The notes: generated by a model not told the origin, from the sequence alone. DNA of 64,000 nt from Alviniconcha marisindica (GCA_018857735.1 JABMCL010002848.1:216001-280000), one strand, 5' to 3'. Counted from the first letter of the stretch, positions 12,711 to 26,677 are shown. Program-made: numbers and translations.

Positions 12711-13397
12711 CATTTCGGTGGGGTTTTCCACCCAGGACAGGACGTGTGTGTGTGTGTGCTGGGGGGGAAGGGAGAAATGGAAGAGAGGGATGTACAAACT
12801 GTGGAAAACCACAAAACCTGAAATGTCTCCTGCTCTTACGCACTGACTTCTACCACTGTACAGGGGCCCGGTATGAGTGCGCAGTTACAGTTTTATGTAA
12901 CCCGGAATTCCTGGGGTCCGCTACACCTCGTCAGTCGGCACGCTATATTATCTAATGAAACACTGCACGCTGTATCATTTAAATAGACCCGGAGGTAGTC
13001 CCTGAAGTGTGACAGCTCAAATATTTCAAGCAAGAAAGAAGGACAAACACCCAAAAGCCGTGCCTTCAATGACATTCTTTCATCCACTGCTGGAGTTTAC
13101 TCTCTTTTCTCTCCATTGAACTGTTCCTGTCTTTGGTTCCGACTTCCATGCCCTGATGCTGGACCTTCAGAACTAATCATCCGTTTTCGCTGCCTCTAAA
13201 TCAAGAAGTCGGTTGACTGGCTTTGACCGTCCTGTCAATTGCACGGGGTCAGCGCAGGCCGAGAGGAGGAGAAATCTACAACACAAAACTCTTTTGAACA
13301 CCTACAACAGATCGTGCCTGGAGCCGGAAATCGAGAACAGATCATTTGTAAAATGTGTACTTTGTGCTACTCGAAAACGTCAGTCTTGGGGACACAC

Positions 13398-13852
<455 letters not shown>

Positions 13853-14154
13853 TGAGAAATCTGTCAGTGTATTTATACAAAGCCTTTAAGTTGCGTACCA
13901 TTTCAATTTCATAATTAAAGCACACTGTCATTGTCAGTACCTAGTCAAGTACATCGTCGTTAGTTTGTTGGTTTTCTTGCTCACAGGCATAATTATAGTA
14001 TGTACTGTGAGGTGGTAGGTCATCCACCTACGCACCTTCGTGAGGGGTAATGGCCTAAATGAATAAATCATCCGTATCCGCATCCCCCCCCCCCCCCTCT
14101 CTCTCTCTCTTATAATATTTGTTTGTACATGTGGTATTGTGTTAATTTGTGTTT

Positions 14155-14235
14155 GTAGCATAGCAAGGACTGGCTGTTAGATAGGTCCAGATGGACCTAA
14201 CGCTACTGTCCTTGAGTATTAAAGTTTTCGAGTTC

Positions 14236-14326
<91 letters not shown>

Positions 14327-14384
14327 ACTCTCATTCACACACACACCCACCCCCCCCCCCCCCACACACACACACACACACACA
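14155..14384 (+). repeat. LINE-type 3' tail plus (CT)n/(CA)n
   Basis: 14155-14240 carries the tail seen at several places here: tagcaaggactggctgttag, then gtccttgagtattaaagttt and tcgagttcgaattc, running into (TC)n and (CA)n. The tail matches the 3'UTR of the LINE fragment ending at 15535. Confidence 0.8.
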
Positions 14385-14911
14385 GGACACTGGCGTCTCC
14401 TAAAGACACCCTGTGACACAACCCGCCCCTTGCCCGGTCTCAGCCAGCAGGACTTCGGACGTGTTGGTTGGTTCGGCACACGACTCACACCGTAAGGAAG
14501 ACTAGCAGTGAAGGAACACTACAGGGGTGCAGTGCAACACACTGGCCTAGACTCTCTCAAATACACGTCCGTGTGTGTCAGACACTGAGTGGCCGAGAGG
14601 CATCGTCACCACCGGAAAATCAGGCTGTGCTTTCCGGCTGCGGCACTTCAGCTGGTAATGTCAAAACAACGACAGAAATGAGAAATATTTAACTTTCCAC
14701 TTGAGTTGTACACAAAATACTTAACTCTGCGCTTGAGTGTACAGAAATATTTAACTTTGCACCTAAGTGTACACAAATACTTAACTTTCTACTTGAGTGT
14801 ACAGAAATATTTAACTTTGCACTTGAGTGTTAATCGAAGTCCCCACGATAAAAACAAATTTCTCTCTCTCTCTCTCTCTCTGTGGTGGCGAGGTGCATTA
14901 AAAAAAAAAAA

Positions 14912-15526
14912 AATTTAAATGAACTCCCTACATCGAAGGGCAGGCAAATTAATCCTTCCCTTTCTACAGAGCAAAAGGTGAGTGCACTTGGAATTTTAAA
15001 CCTACCACAACAGCTCGCTTACAATAAAGGAATATTTATGCATAAAGTTCTCAATAATAATTCCCCAAATTACCTAGCACAACTCTATTAGTCACCAGTC
15101 CCACTACACCAACTCCATGAATAACCTCTATGTGCCAAGGCCAAGGCTTGACTTATTTAAAACTAGCATATCCTTCGCTGGAGCGTCCCTCTGGAACTCC
15201 CTGCCTCAAAATATAAAATAATGTATTTCTCTTCCTTGTTTCAAACGTAATCTGCACGTATGTCTGAGAATAACCTTTCGTCCAGTTTGGACGGATTTGT
15301 TTGAATCACATGTTTGCCTAAAAAATGGAGTGTTGTATACACGTATGCCCATGAAAGAAATTCTGATGTTTCTGCACATTTGTAGGAACTATGAAACTGC
15401 ATTAATCAATTGCTTAATCGTGCTTATAATATTTGTTCGTGGTATTGTCGTGTTAATTTGTGTTTGTAGTTATAGCAAGGACCGGCTAACGCTACTATCC
15501 TTGAATATTAAAGTTTTCGAGTTCGA

Positions 15527-15565
<39 letters not shown>
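14912..15565 (+). mobile_element. LINE 3' end (reverse-transcriptase C-terminal part and 3'UTR), decayed
   Basis: Interrupted frames give peptide blocks typical of the C-terminus of Jockey/CR1/L2-group non-LTR polyproteins: LPQQLAYNKGIFMHKVLN and SPNYLAQLY (14999-15088). In another frame come VPRPRLDLFKTSISFAGASL and WNSLPQNIK (15130-15220). A 3'UTR follows, ending with aatattaaagttttcgagtt, cgagttc and (TC)n. Frameshifts and stops show it is dead and 5'-truncated. The exact clade cannot be set by eye. Confidence 0.7.
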
Positions 15566-15569
<4 letters not shown>

Positions 15570-15650
15570 GACTAGCTGTTAGATAGGTTTTTGACTGAAC
15601 CTAAAATACAATCCTTGTAAAATAAAGTTTTCGAGTTCGAGTTCTCTCCC
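15566..15650 (+). repeat. Second LINE-type tail in tandem
   Basis: Immediately after the (TC)n of the previous element comes another tail copy: aaggactagctgttagatag, tttttgactgaacc, then aataaagttttcgagttcga. Confidence 0.8.
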
Positions 15651-16079
15651 AGGGAATATTGCACAACTGTTTCTGATGAAGCGTTGCGGTTCCCATACGT
15701 TCAGACCATGGATACATCCACGACAGCATCTGCCACGGAAGTGCTGAATCCGACCCTATTCTAGAAGCACACACATGTCCGTGGGAGTGCCAGTTTTGCC
15801 CGTTTCTATGGGCGTGCTGAAACTTAAACACTATGCCAGAAACAACGCTGTTTGCATGGGAGTACTGAAAACCCAAAGAGCTACACTTTCAATGCGAGGG
15901 CTGAAAACCCAATGCCAAGGAGCAGCGCTGTTTGAACAGAAATATGACAAAGCTACAGGCCAAGAGCAAAGCTGTTCCACTGCAGGTGTTCTATTTTGAA
16001 ATCCTGCACGCCAATAAAAGCTGTTCTGTATATTTGTTGAAATCTGTACGCCAAGTGCGGAAGAGTTGAATAACTTGAA

Positions 16080-16990
16080 TTCCTACACGCCAATGTCAAA
16101 GCTGTTTCCATCTAACGGTATTGATTTAAATCCTACACGCCATGAATGAAGCTGTTTCCACCAACAACGTACTGATTGAACTCCTATACGCCAAGAACAA
16201 AGCTGTTTCCATGTAAGTGTTGAAATCCTACACGCCAAGAACAAAGCTGTTTCCACACAAATATTCAGTTGAAATCCTACACAGAGCAAAGCTGTTTCCA
16301 TATAAGTATTGAAATCCTACACAGAGCAAAGCTGTTTCCATACAAGTGTTGAAATTTTACACAAAGCAAAGCTGTTTCCATATAAGTATTAAAATCCTAC
16401 ACAGAGCAAAGCTGTTTCCATATGAGTATTAAAATCCTACACAGAGCAAAGCTGTTTCCATATAAGTATTGAAATCCTACACCAAGCAAAGCTGTTTCCA
16501 TATAAGTATTGAAATCCTACACAGAGCAAAGCTGTTTCCATATAAGTGTTGAAATTTTACACAAAACAAAGCTGTTTCCATAGAAGTATTAAAATCCTAC
16601 ACAGAGCAAAGCTGTATCCATATGAATATTAAAATCCTACACAGAGCAAAGCTGTTTCCATATAAGTATTGAAATCCTACACAGAGCAAAGCTGTTCATA
16701 TAAGTATTGAAAGTACAGAGCAAAGCTGTTTCCATGTAAGTGTTGAAATCCCACAAGCCAAGAGCAAGGCTGTTTCCATATGAGTACTGAAATCTTACAC
16801 AGAGCAAACCTGTTTCCATATGAGTATAAAATCCTACACAGAGCAAAGCTGTTTCCATGTAAGTATTGAAATCCTACATGCAGCAAAGCTTTTTCCATAT
16901 AAGTATTGAAATCCTACACACAGCAAAGCTTTTTTCATATAAGTGTTGAAATCCTACACGCCAAGAGCAAAGCTGTTTCCACAGAAGTGA
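16080..16990. repeat. Minisatellite, about 39-bp unit
   Basis: About 22 copies of gaaatcctacacagagcaaa followed by gctgtttccatataagtatt. The most regular copies are in the middle, with diverged copies (tacacgccaagaac) at both ends, the usual picture for unequal exchange. Confidence 0.95.
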
Positions 16991-17109
16991 AGTCCACGCC
17001 AAGACCAAACTGCTTCCACGAGCACACCTGTCTCCGCACTGATGTTACAGGCCGAATCACGCAAACATAGACACCTATTATTCCATGCCTGTGGCCCAAT
17101 CACACCCGC

Positions 17110-17205
17110 ACTGTCTGATGGCGATGTCACGCTCTGTCTGATGGCGATGTCAAGCTCTGTCTGATGGCGATGTCAAGCTCTGTCTGATGGCGATGTCATA
17201 CGCTG
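17110..17205. repeat. Four copies of a 26-bp unit
   Basis: tctgtctgatggcgatgtca with agctc spacers, four times. Confidence 0.9.
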
Positions 17206-17391
17206 GTGCGATGCGATCTCCCACGCTAGGCTCGCACACACACGCACACACACACACCACCGGCCAGTGCAGCAGCCAAACTAACCTCGGCTGCCTTCGC
17301 CCGGACCTTATTATAACCAGTGTCTGGGCCTGCTGCCGATCAAGTGGGGCCTAATGTCCTCGGAAAGGGCCTGCTGTCCTGCTAACGTCAC

Positions 17392-17425
<34 letters not shown>

Positions 17426-17604
17426 CAGGCGCCTGACAGGCTCCATTGACACGGAGCACCAGTTTCACCCGGAACCAATCATGTTCGTGTGTCCCACAGC
17501 CTCGGTCACACGACATTCCCACGACTGACAGCCGGTCAAGACCGGGAGGCTGTCCGCCTCATTCAGGAGCTGTGTGTGAAAGTCGAGGTGGCCGTCCTGG
17601 GCTG

Positions 17605-17655
17605 TCCGTCGTAATGAGCCTTACGGTTTCTGTGGACGTAAAGCAACACTGAACC
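17605..17655 (+). repeat. Solo SINE-tail fragment
   Basis: taatgagccttacggtttct followed by gtggacgtaaagca matches the tail of the SINE at 62575-62910 without a tRNA-like head nearby. Confidence 0.6.
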
Positions 17656-18194
17656 ACGGTTACGCACTGGTCACAGTTGGTCCCTAATGCGTCAACCGAC
17701 ATCCGAGGACATGAAGCTCTACATCATCAGCATCATCCTCATGCACTTTGTCCAGCGCCGCTGCTGCGCTCCTCGATGCAGTGAAATGCGCATGGAAAAG
17801 ATGGCCAACAGCAGCCACGTAAAACAGGATTTTGGATGCACCACTAAAGTGTCATCGCGAGCGAGGATTCTGTAGCCGCCGCCTGATGCATCACTTGCCG
17901 ATCTGACGATTAAATCATACGTCCCCCCAGGGCAGACTTGAGATATTGTGAACGCTGTGTTCTGCTTCTTGCCTCGCTTACTTGTGTGTGTGTGTGGGGG
18001 GGGGGGGGGGGGCGCAAAGAAACGGAGACAGGCAGAAAATGATAAATAAAGGGTAAACATGAAGTGAAAATTACAAAACAAAATGTATCTTCAAACGTTT
18101 GCAAGTAAATAAATGAGCGAATATTCTCCCATAACACTCTTCGAATTTAAAGAGAATACTTCGCGGCCTCAAATGAAACCCTTGACAAAATTCA

Positions 18195-18212
18195 CACACA
18201 CACACACACACT

Positions 18213-18274
<62 letters not shown>
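18195..18274. repeat. (CA)n-(GA)n microsatellite
   Basis: A short CA run followed by about 62 bases of GA. Confidence 0.95.
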
Positions 18275-18277
<3 letters not shown>

Positions 18278-18369
18278 ATGGCGTTTTATACTGTGCATGC
18301 TTCATCGTCCCAGCTTGGAACACAGCCAACAAAGGCGGCAGTATATGACACCGTATGCAAATTTAAACT

Positions 18370-18905
18370 GAAGTGTTACCCCCATCCCCATACCCTTTGA
18401 CGTCTTAGCCCCTCTGCCGTGTTACCCCCATCCCCATGCCGACTGATGTTTTAATCCCTATGCCGTGTTACCCCCATCCCCACCCATGTCTTAATCCCTC
18501 TGACGTGTTACCCCATCCCCACTGACGTCGTAATCCCTCTGACGTGTTACCCCATCCCCACTGACGTCGTAATCCCTCTGACGTGATACCCCATCCCCAC
18601 TGACGTCCTAATCCCTCTGACGTGTTACCCCCATCCCCATTGACGTCTTAGCCCCTCTGACGTTTTATCCCCTATGGCATGTTATCCCCATCCCCTCTGA
18701 CGTTTTATCCCCTATGACGTGTTACCCCATCCCCATACCCACTGACGTTTTTTCCCTATGACGTGTTACCCCCATCCCCATACCCACTGACGTCTCAGCC
18801 CCTCTGACGTCTTAGCCCCTCTGACGCGTTACCCCATCCCCATACTCTCTGACGTCTCAGCCCCTCTGACGCGTTACCCCATCCCCATACCCTCTGTCGT
18901 CTTAT
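18370..18905. repeat. Minisatellite rich in TGACGT
   Basis: About twelve diverged units of about 40-45 bases (tgttaccccatccccactga, cgtcgtaatccctc). Each has one or two TGACG motifs. Confidence 0.85.
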
Positions 18906-19699
18906 CCCCAAGGTCCCATGGGGCACATTAACCAGACGTGTCTGGCCCCACTTCAAGACTTCTACAACATTCCCTGCAAGCCAGCACCGTCCTAGACAAT
19001 GCACCAGGACCAATATGAACGCCGAAATAAGCCGATTCCCTCGCTAAACAACTGGCTTCTCTTCGTGCGCCTGCGTTTCGTACCACCTATTAACCCCGCC
19101 CCTGAAACAAGTCACGCTGACGGCCCATCCGGCTCTAGGCTGATGACAGACACGACTGTCTATCACACGCCGTGGGGAGGAGTCTACTTACGTCTCTCCT
19201 GCAATGGCAACCTCCGCTACGCAGTCGAAGCGTACGTGTCGAAACACTGGTCGCTCGCGCTTCCTCGTGTCGACTACAGTACATCATAACACTAGAGCGA
19301 GAGCGGGAAAGTTGTATCCTACTACTAGGCCTGAACATAAAAATTATGCAATTAATCAGGACCCACACGCGGGAGACATCAAACGGTGGGGACTCTGTTT
19401 CAGTCAGTAACCAAAACAGAAGCGATGATGAGATCGAAGTTGAGCCGGACCAAGCTGAAGGGTCTATGGATTTGTCAAACTGTAAGGCCTGTCTGTTAAA
19501 CTGTGAGGTCTCTCTGCTAAACCAACAAGCAGAGAAGAACTGGGGGCTGAAGCCGATCACACGACCAAACTGTATCATGTTCCGATCAGCAAACAGCTTA
19601 AAGAACTGAAGGAGAGACCGAAGATTTAACCAGGCGATTGATTCTAGATCGTTAGCACCAAATCGACCGCAACGGTTAACATCAGGGCGAAGAGACCAA

Positions 19700-19776
19700 G
19701 ATGATGATGATGATGATGATGATGACTGTTCAAGATAGTGATGATGATGATGATGAAGATGATGATGATGATGATT
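19700..19776. repeat. (GAT)n microsatellite
   Basis: Two GAT/ATG blocks separated by a short non-repeat segment. Confidence 0.9.
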
Positions 19777-20559
19777 GCCAGCACGGAGAGCGCTCCGAAC
19801 ATCCACAGGAAAGGCATGCTAGTGGGGCATACGAGGCAAGCTGCACCTGTGTCGATCCGGTAACGAAAGATAAAAACGAAATGAGCTGTTCTTTGTCTCC
19901 CTTGGTAATAAGCTGTGTCTGCTCCCATCAGTAAAATCAACCCATCAATCCATCGACCACCCAGTCAACCAATCAATCAACAACGGTGGGTGACACCGAG
20001 GAAGAAACAAAACTGTATTTGTGTAGATCAATAAACAAAGCTAACTGATAGTAAAACCAAGGAAGAAATCGATACCTCCCATCCAAAAACAATCGGACCG
20101 GGACAAAAGAATTCAATCGCGATGGGAATGCGCAAGAAAATGTACGTCAATGTGACGGTGCCAGATGTTCTTTTTTGTTTTTCTTTTTTGCGCGATTTCA
20201 TGCTCGCCGGGAACAAAACCATCCTAAACTGTACTTTGGGATTAAATGGTAAAACATTTTCAAAGGCGGCTAAAACGCAGGTGTGCTAACACAAACCTAG
20301 CCGAACGGTACCTTCGCTTACGTCCGTCCTTGGCGTCAAACAATGGCTTTACGTCACGCTCAGTCTGACGCGATCACTTACAGGTAGGGCCGGAGCAAGT
20401 GTGCGTGTGGGGGGCGGGGGGGGGGGCGGGGGGGGGGGGGGAGAGAAGATAGCCAGGCAGAGGCAGGCAAGCACAGAGCGAAAGACGGACTGAAAAAGAG
20501 AAGCGACAGGCAGGCTGAGAGAGAAGAATGAAAGAGAGGGAGGGACAGACAGACAAAGA

Positions 20560-20655
20560 AAGAACTCGAACTTGAAAGTTGTATTATACCAGGACTGTAG
20601 TTTAGCTTCAGTCAAAACCTGTCTGATAACTAGTCCATGCTAAGCAAAGCTACTG
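20560..20655 (-). repeat. LINE-type 3' tail, minus orientation
   Basis: gaactcgaacttgaaagttg, accaggactgtagtttagct, tcagtcaaaacctgtctgat: a diverged inverse copy of the tail at 15480-15650. Confidence 0.7.
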
Positions 20656-21507
20656 AGGCACACAGACAAGAGGGGAGACAACCAGACAGGCAGACTAAAA
20701 AAGAGACGAACGGACGGGCAGACAGAAACAGGGAGGAAACAACCAGATTGGAAGAATAAAACGGAGGAAGGGGGCAGGCACACGGACAGATGAATGGACA
20801 GATAGTCATACAGGCATACACAAAAACAGGACATAGTACGGTTTACGAAGCAGGGAGGATACTGAGGCCCAATACCAGTTATTAAGTAAGTTTGGCGAGC
20901 CCATGGTACGCGTACTAGGTATTGTATTATCTAGTTGTTCGACATCGTGACCCGCTTTCTGCCACAGCCTAATGGCTCAAACACCTTACGGTACTTCAGT
21001 TCAGAGGGGGTTGGACCGTGTGTGTCGGGGGTGGGGTTGGTGGGTGGTGGGTGGGGGTGGGAGGCGGGGGGGAGGAGGGGTCGGGGTCGGAACATTTGCT
21101 GTAAAAAATAAACCACAATCGAACGAAAACGTTGGAACAACAACATACTTGATTACTTAAGACACTGCCTAGTTTCAAAACAATCTTGTCCCATTTTCAG
21201 TGAACCACTTGTGAAATCTAGGTCAAACACGAGACGAGACGTGGTTGGTGTAAAAAAAGAAGCGACCTTTAGATCCATAGCCTAGCTACTACTACTATTC
21301 CTAGGGCCGCGTCTCAGACGGTGAACCCAGTTGTGCTCGAGACTTGGTGGCAGTGGTGCACGTATCAGTCAGCGGATAAAAAGAACACCTCTCAACATAG
21401 CGGTAACATTTGCACACATTCCGAAACTGTGTACCGGGTGGCTGTGATACGATCTGCACAGGCGCCTCAGTGACACAAACTGGTCATCTTTTGCAACGAC
21501 AGTTCGT

Positions 21508-22205
21508 CCTGTTCAAGTGTTATCACCCGCCCTGTTAAGTGTTGTCACCCGCCCCGTTAAGTGTTGTCACCCGCCCTGCTAAGGTGTTATCACCCGCCCC
21601 GTTAAGTGCTGTCACCCGCCCTGCTAAGGTGTTATCACCCGCCCCGTTAAGTGTTGTCACCCGCCCTGCTAAGGTGTTATCACCAGCCCCGTTAAAGTGT
21701 CATCACCCGCCCCGTTAAGTGTTATCACCCGCCCCGTTAAAGTGTTGTAACCCTCCCTGTTAAAGCGTTGTCACCCGCGTGTTAAAGTTAAGTGTTGTCA
21801 CCCGCGTGTTAAAGTTAAGTGTTGTCACCCGCGTGTTAAAGTGTTGTCACCCGCTCTGTTAAAGTGTTGTTACCCGCCCTGTTAAAGTGTTGTCACCCAC
21901 CCTGCTAAAGTGTTACCCACCCTGTCAAAGTGTTGTCACCCTTCCTGCTAAGGTTTTGTCACCCACCCTGTTAAGCGCTGTCACCCGCCCTGTTAAAGTG
22001 TTGTCACTCGCCCTGTTAAAGTGTTGTCACCCGCGTGTTAAAGTGTTGTCACCGACCCTGCTAAGGTTTTGTCACCCGCCCTATTAAAGTGTTGTCACCC
22101 GCGTGTTAAAGTGTCATCCACCCTGTTAAAGGGTAGTCACCCGCCCTGTTAAAGTGTTGTCACCCGCGTGTTAAAGTGTTGTCACCCGCCCTGTTAAAGC
22201 ATTAC
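21508..22205. repeat. Minisatellite, about 23-bp unit
   Basis: About 30 copies of gtgttgtcacccgccctgtt with aaa or aag at the end. Two subtypes (cgcgtgttaaa and cgccctgttaaa) are interleaved. Confidence 0.95.
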
Positions 22206-22840
22206 CACCTACGTGGCTGACTGGACGCTAAGAACTAAATCACTTCCACACTTTCAGTGACAACTGTACCATCTTCTTCCCAGCTTGGACTATCCAGTTC
22301 AACCCTTGAGGGCTACGAGTTTGTCAAACGGAACAGCGCGCAGCGCCTGTGGTCCAAAGAAAGGAAGACGGGCACCTGCATAACGCACCGTATCTTTGCA
22401 GACCAGCGCTGTGCGTACCATGCACACACCCCGTCACGTTCGCCAGTTGTTATCGATGTGACTGGCGGTGTCAACAAAGTGTGCTAATGCAGCAACAAAA
22501 GCAAAGCCTTTATTTGCGGCCTAGGGTTGGGCAACGTGACATGCAGCTGCGAAAAATGATACGCTGAAGTCCCGCAAAGCCTAATCACGGTCTGCCTGCC
22601 TGACGTCGATCACACGCCTGTGATTTTACACAGAACACAGCGAGGTTCTGTGGAGAACAGCACTCCCTTATGGAATTTATTACTTACCCCCCCCCCCCCC
22701 CCCACCTTTTCAGTTTGCCACAAGATCTTACTGTCATCGGTGAGGTCGATGAAAACATCACATTTTACTATGTTAACTCATACTTACGCTGTGAATATAC
22801 ACATGCCCCCCTCAACACACACACACACACACACAATTAC

Positions 22841-22957
22841 CTTGACGGACACAACACCTTCGTGGGTGGTCAGGGCGTTGTGAATGGTCGGCGCCTGGTC
22901 ATCACTGGTCAGCTGACCCAGACGAAGCACCACCTCCCTCTCCATCTCGTCCTGGTA
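22841..22957 (-). CDS. ATP7: ATP7 exon 2: first half of a degenerate HMA domain
   Basis: This 39-codon exon has its acceptor (tgtgtgcag) at 22958-22959 and its donor (gtaatt) at 22840-22839, phase 0 on both sides. It encodes a first beta strand (EVVLRLGQL), a loop TSDDQAPT, a helix (IHNALTTHEG) and the start of strand 2 (VVSVK). It joins directly to VRFEEREARVIY in the next exon, which completes a ferredoxin-like HMA fold ending LGFKATI. Where copper-binding HMA domains carry MxCxxC, this one has no cysteine. The (CA)n runs immediately outside both splice sites are intronic. The reading frame continues into them only as low-complexity CV repeats. Confidence 0.8.
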
Positions 22958-23029
22958 CTGCACACACACACACACACAGTGACCGCTGACCTTGTAGTCT
23001 TCCGCACGCAGAACAAGGTCCGTCAATGG

Positions 23030-24470
23030 TCGGCAACAGTCACCACAGCAACTGTCCCTGTCAACCCAGTATCATACCAGTCACCACAGCAACTGTCCCT
23101 GTCAACCCAGTATCATACCAGTCACCACAGCAACTGTCCATGTCAACCTAGTATCATACCAGTCACCACAGCAACTGTCCCTGTCAACCCAGTATCATAC
23201 CAGTCACCACAGCAACTGTCCCCACCAATCCAGTCATCAGAGCAACTGTCCCCACCAATCCTGTCACCACAGCAACTGTCCCCACCAATCCAGTCATCAG
23301 AGCAACTGTCCCCGCCAATCCTGTCATCAGAGCAACTGTCCCCACCAATCCAGTCATCAGAGCAACTGTCCCCGCCAATCCAGTCATCAGAGCAACTGTC
23401 CCCGTCAATCCAGTCATCAGAGCAACTGTCCCCACCAATCCTGTCATCAGAGCAACTGTCCCCGTCAATCCAGTCATCAGAGCAACTGTCCCCGCCAATC
23501 CAGTCATCAGAGCAACTGTCCCCGCCAATCCAGTCATCAGAAGCAACTGTCCCCGTCAATCCAGTCATCAGAGCAACTGTCCCCGCCAATCCAGTCATCA
23601 GAGCAACTGTCCCCGCCAATCCAGTCATCACAGCAACTGTCCCCATCAATTCAGTATCTTATCAGTCAGCTATCACATCAGTCACCACAGCAACTGTCCC
23701 CGTCAATCCAGTCACCACAGCAACTGTCCCCGTCAATCCAGTTTCATATCAGTCAGCTAGCACATAATCCCACCACAGCAACTGCCCCCATCAATCCAGT
23801 ATCATATCAGTCAGCTAGCACATAACCCACCACAGCAACTGTCCCCGTCAATCCAGTATCATATCAGTCAGCTATCACATCACCCACCACAGCAACTGCC
23901 CCCATCAATCCAGTCACCACAGCAACTGTCCCCATCAATCCAGTCACCACAGCAACTGTCCACGTCAATCCAGTATCATATCAGTCAGCTATCACATCAG
24001 TCACCACATCATCTGTCCCCATCGATCCAGTATCATATCAGTCACCACAGCAACTGTCTCCCGTCAATCCAGTATCATACCAATCACCACAGCAAATGTC
24101 CCCATCAATCCAGTCATCACAGCAAATGTCCCCATCAACCAGTCACCACGCAACTGTCCCCTGTTAAGCCACTATCATACCAGTCACCGCAGTAATTGTT
24201 CCCTTTCAATCCAGTATCATACTAGTCACCAAAGCAAATGTCCCCATCAACCCAGTATCATACCAGTCACCGCAGTAATTGTTCCCCTATAAGCCAGTAT
24301 CATATCAGTTACCATAGCAACTGTCCCCATCAATCCAGTTACCACAGCAACTGTCCCCATCAATCCAGTATCATATCAGTCACCAAAGCAACTGTCCCCT
24401 GTCAATCAAGTCACCACAGCAACTGTCCCCTGTCAATCCAGTCATCACAGCAAATATCCCCTGCACAGCA
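23030..24470. repeat. Minisatellite, 30-bp unit and longer variants
   Basis: The core is gtcatcagagcaactgtccc cgccaatcca, about 14 near-perfect copies in 23215-23645. Around it are longer relatives containing agtatcataccagtcaccac and agcaactgtccc. Because 30 is a multiple of three, all six frames stay open. The array sits 70 bases from ATP7 exon 22841-22957, in the intron. Confidence 0.95.
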
Positions 24471-24479
24471 ATAGTTAAA

Positions 24480-25828
24480 AAAATAGAATTTGGTTGCATC
24501 ATCCCTCAAACACGCAGACACCTGACGATGAATCATACATGTATTTAAAAACTTGTCTCTACCAGTTCCAAACATGTCACCAAATCACCAGCAAAAAGCT
24601 GACCCACATTTCTGGACACACTAGTCAAAAGCAAACACAACCAAGCCAAAAGAGTCAATAACAAAAAATCTCACAACATTAATATTATTAATAACAATAA
24701 TAAATCTATCATCAGATATCCCTCATGGATATTTATCAGTTACCAAATAAAATATCCTCCATCAACCATATCGATTATCAGACTAACTGACTACATAAAT
24801 GCCATCCATAATAAAGAGCGAGTATCCTGAATGATCATTGAATCTCATCATCATTTTCTACATCACCATCAGCATCACAACAAGCATCAACAGCCCATAC
24901 TTATCATTTTTCAAATTTTGTTCCACACAAACACACGGTCCAAGCTCCCATTAATGTTACTGTTAAGCAGCAATGTCATTGCTACACAAATCAACTACAG
25001 GGAATAAATTACCGCAACATGCACTGCTGTAATAAATCTGCATATATATATTACAAACATGCACCTTACAATACAGCCAAATCAACAGCCAGTGAGCATG
25101 CTCTGAACCATTTCCATGAGGTGCAGGTTGTGCTCAAGTACGTGCGTTCGGGGGCAAAAGAAACAAAAACAATGCACTGTGACACCAAAACCCAGGGGCA
25201 AGAAGCATACATATAATTATAGACAGAGCAAGTAATCGCCAGTTATCTCCCTTTATTTCTTGCTTGCGCCCTCTCTCTCTCTCTCTTGCATGCATACACA
25301 GGAAGTGAGGGGCAGGGATAACTGACTTTTATACATGTACATGGATGAAAACTTAGGCATGGATGCTGAGAGTTTTTCAGCATGTTCTTGAAACAGACTG
25401 CAAATAGAAACAATGCAAAAATTGAACGTGTTCATATTTTTGCACAAACTGGGACAACGGCTAACAGAAACAAAAGACTATGCACAAAAAGAAAAGAAAC
25501 AACAACAAATAACTACACCAACTACAAAAGAGACAAAGAGATGAAATGAAACCAGACTAACTGAATGGCGAATAAACTTTATCTATCATGCAAGGGAAAT
25601 AATATGAGAGGAAATGAAACCAGACTACCTAAGCACAGAATAAATGTATACATCATGCAATTGCAAGAGAAATACTATCAATGAGAAAATTCTGTGCAGA
25701 GAATTAAAAACAAACAAACAAAAAACAAAAAACTTTAAAGTGAGAGAAAGAAGGTGGGGCTGAGATAAGGAGAAGTGTGCATGTGTGTGTGTGTGTGCAT
25801 GTGCATACAAGCATGCATGCATGCAAGC

Positions 25829-25863
<35 letters not shown>

Positions 25864-25928
25864 CGTGTGCATACAAGCAAGCATGCATGTGTGCATGCAT
25901 GCATGTGTGTGTATGTGTGCGTGTGTGC

Positions 25929-25966
<38 letters not shown>

Positions 25967-26371
25967 TGTGTGTGTGTGTGTCTGTCTGTGTGCATGCATG
26001 TGTTTGTGTGTGTTGGGGGAGTGGGGGGGGAGGGGGGGGGGGCAGTTAGAGAGAAAAACAGACAAAAAAGAGACTGAAGCAGGACAAAGAACTGCCACCA
26101 GCCACACACACGACCCTGTAAGTGATACACTCTCATGCAGTGCTGCAAGTAAACAGTCTGTGCATTGATCATCTAAAAAGCTGTGCCATGCCATGCCTTC
26201 CACACAACCCAAAACAATCAGAAGCCAAACGCACACAACAGTCACGTCACATGTAAAGTTCACAAGCCTACATAAGCACATCAATAATCTTGACTAACAA
26301 GAACAATAGGTATGACCAAAAAGACCAAAAAAAGAATCTGAAAAAAGAGAGGTCCAGAGCACCTGTACAGA
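24480..26371. other. ATP7 first intron, with a CA/GT microsatellite
   Basis: AT-rich sequence with no coding signal. It includes a (GT)n zone with gcatgcatgcaagc blocks (25776-26000), a G run at 26016-26042 and near-duplicate sentences around 25550 and 25615 (aaatgaaaccagactaactg against aaatgaaaccagactaccta). Confidence 0.5.
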
Positions 26372-26677
26372 ATCAACAAACAAGGGAGTTAATTACCTCT
26401 CAAAAGATGTCACATGAGCAAAACAGTAAGACCCAAGTCACCCCTGGTAACTCCCACCAGGCATGCGAGTAAAACATTATTTAAAAAAAATGCAAGGTAG
26501 CTCTACCAGAGCTACATCCTCTGAATCGGAATGAGGCTCAGTAAGGATGTATTTACTTGTAACTGCACGCCTGGTCAGAGTTATCATAGATGACTCAGGT
26601 CTTTGTTGTTGTGTTCATTTATTGCGTTCATATCATGTGACATTTTCAATGGGCTAATCAACTCTCTTGTGTGTTGA
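26372..26677. mobile_element. Inverted-repeat element (MITE-like), copy 2
   Basis: The left end caacaaacaagggagttaat pairs with the inverse of the right end (caacacacaagagagttgat). The second-level inverted match is gatgtcacatga against tcatgtgacatt. The centre has a palindrome around catcctctgaatcgg / gaggctcag..aaggatg. It shares atgactcaggtctttgttgt with the copy at 50358-50505. It lies about 100 bases downstream of the putative ATP7 start exon, inside intron 1. Confidence 0.75.

Noticed and set aside
16080..16990. CRISPR-like regular repeats (also 21508-22205, 27900-30715, 47090-47690)
   Set aside because: Units are head-to-tail without unique spacers and the genome is eukaryotic, so these are minisatellites.
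23143..23767. 365-codon and 168-codon open frames
   Set aside because: Produced by a 30-bp tandem unit whose length is a multiple of three. No domain, no splice context.
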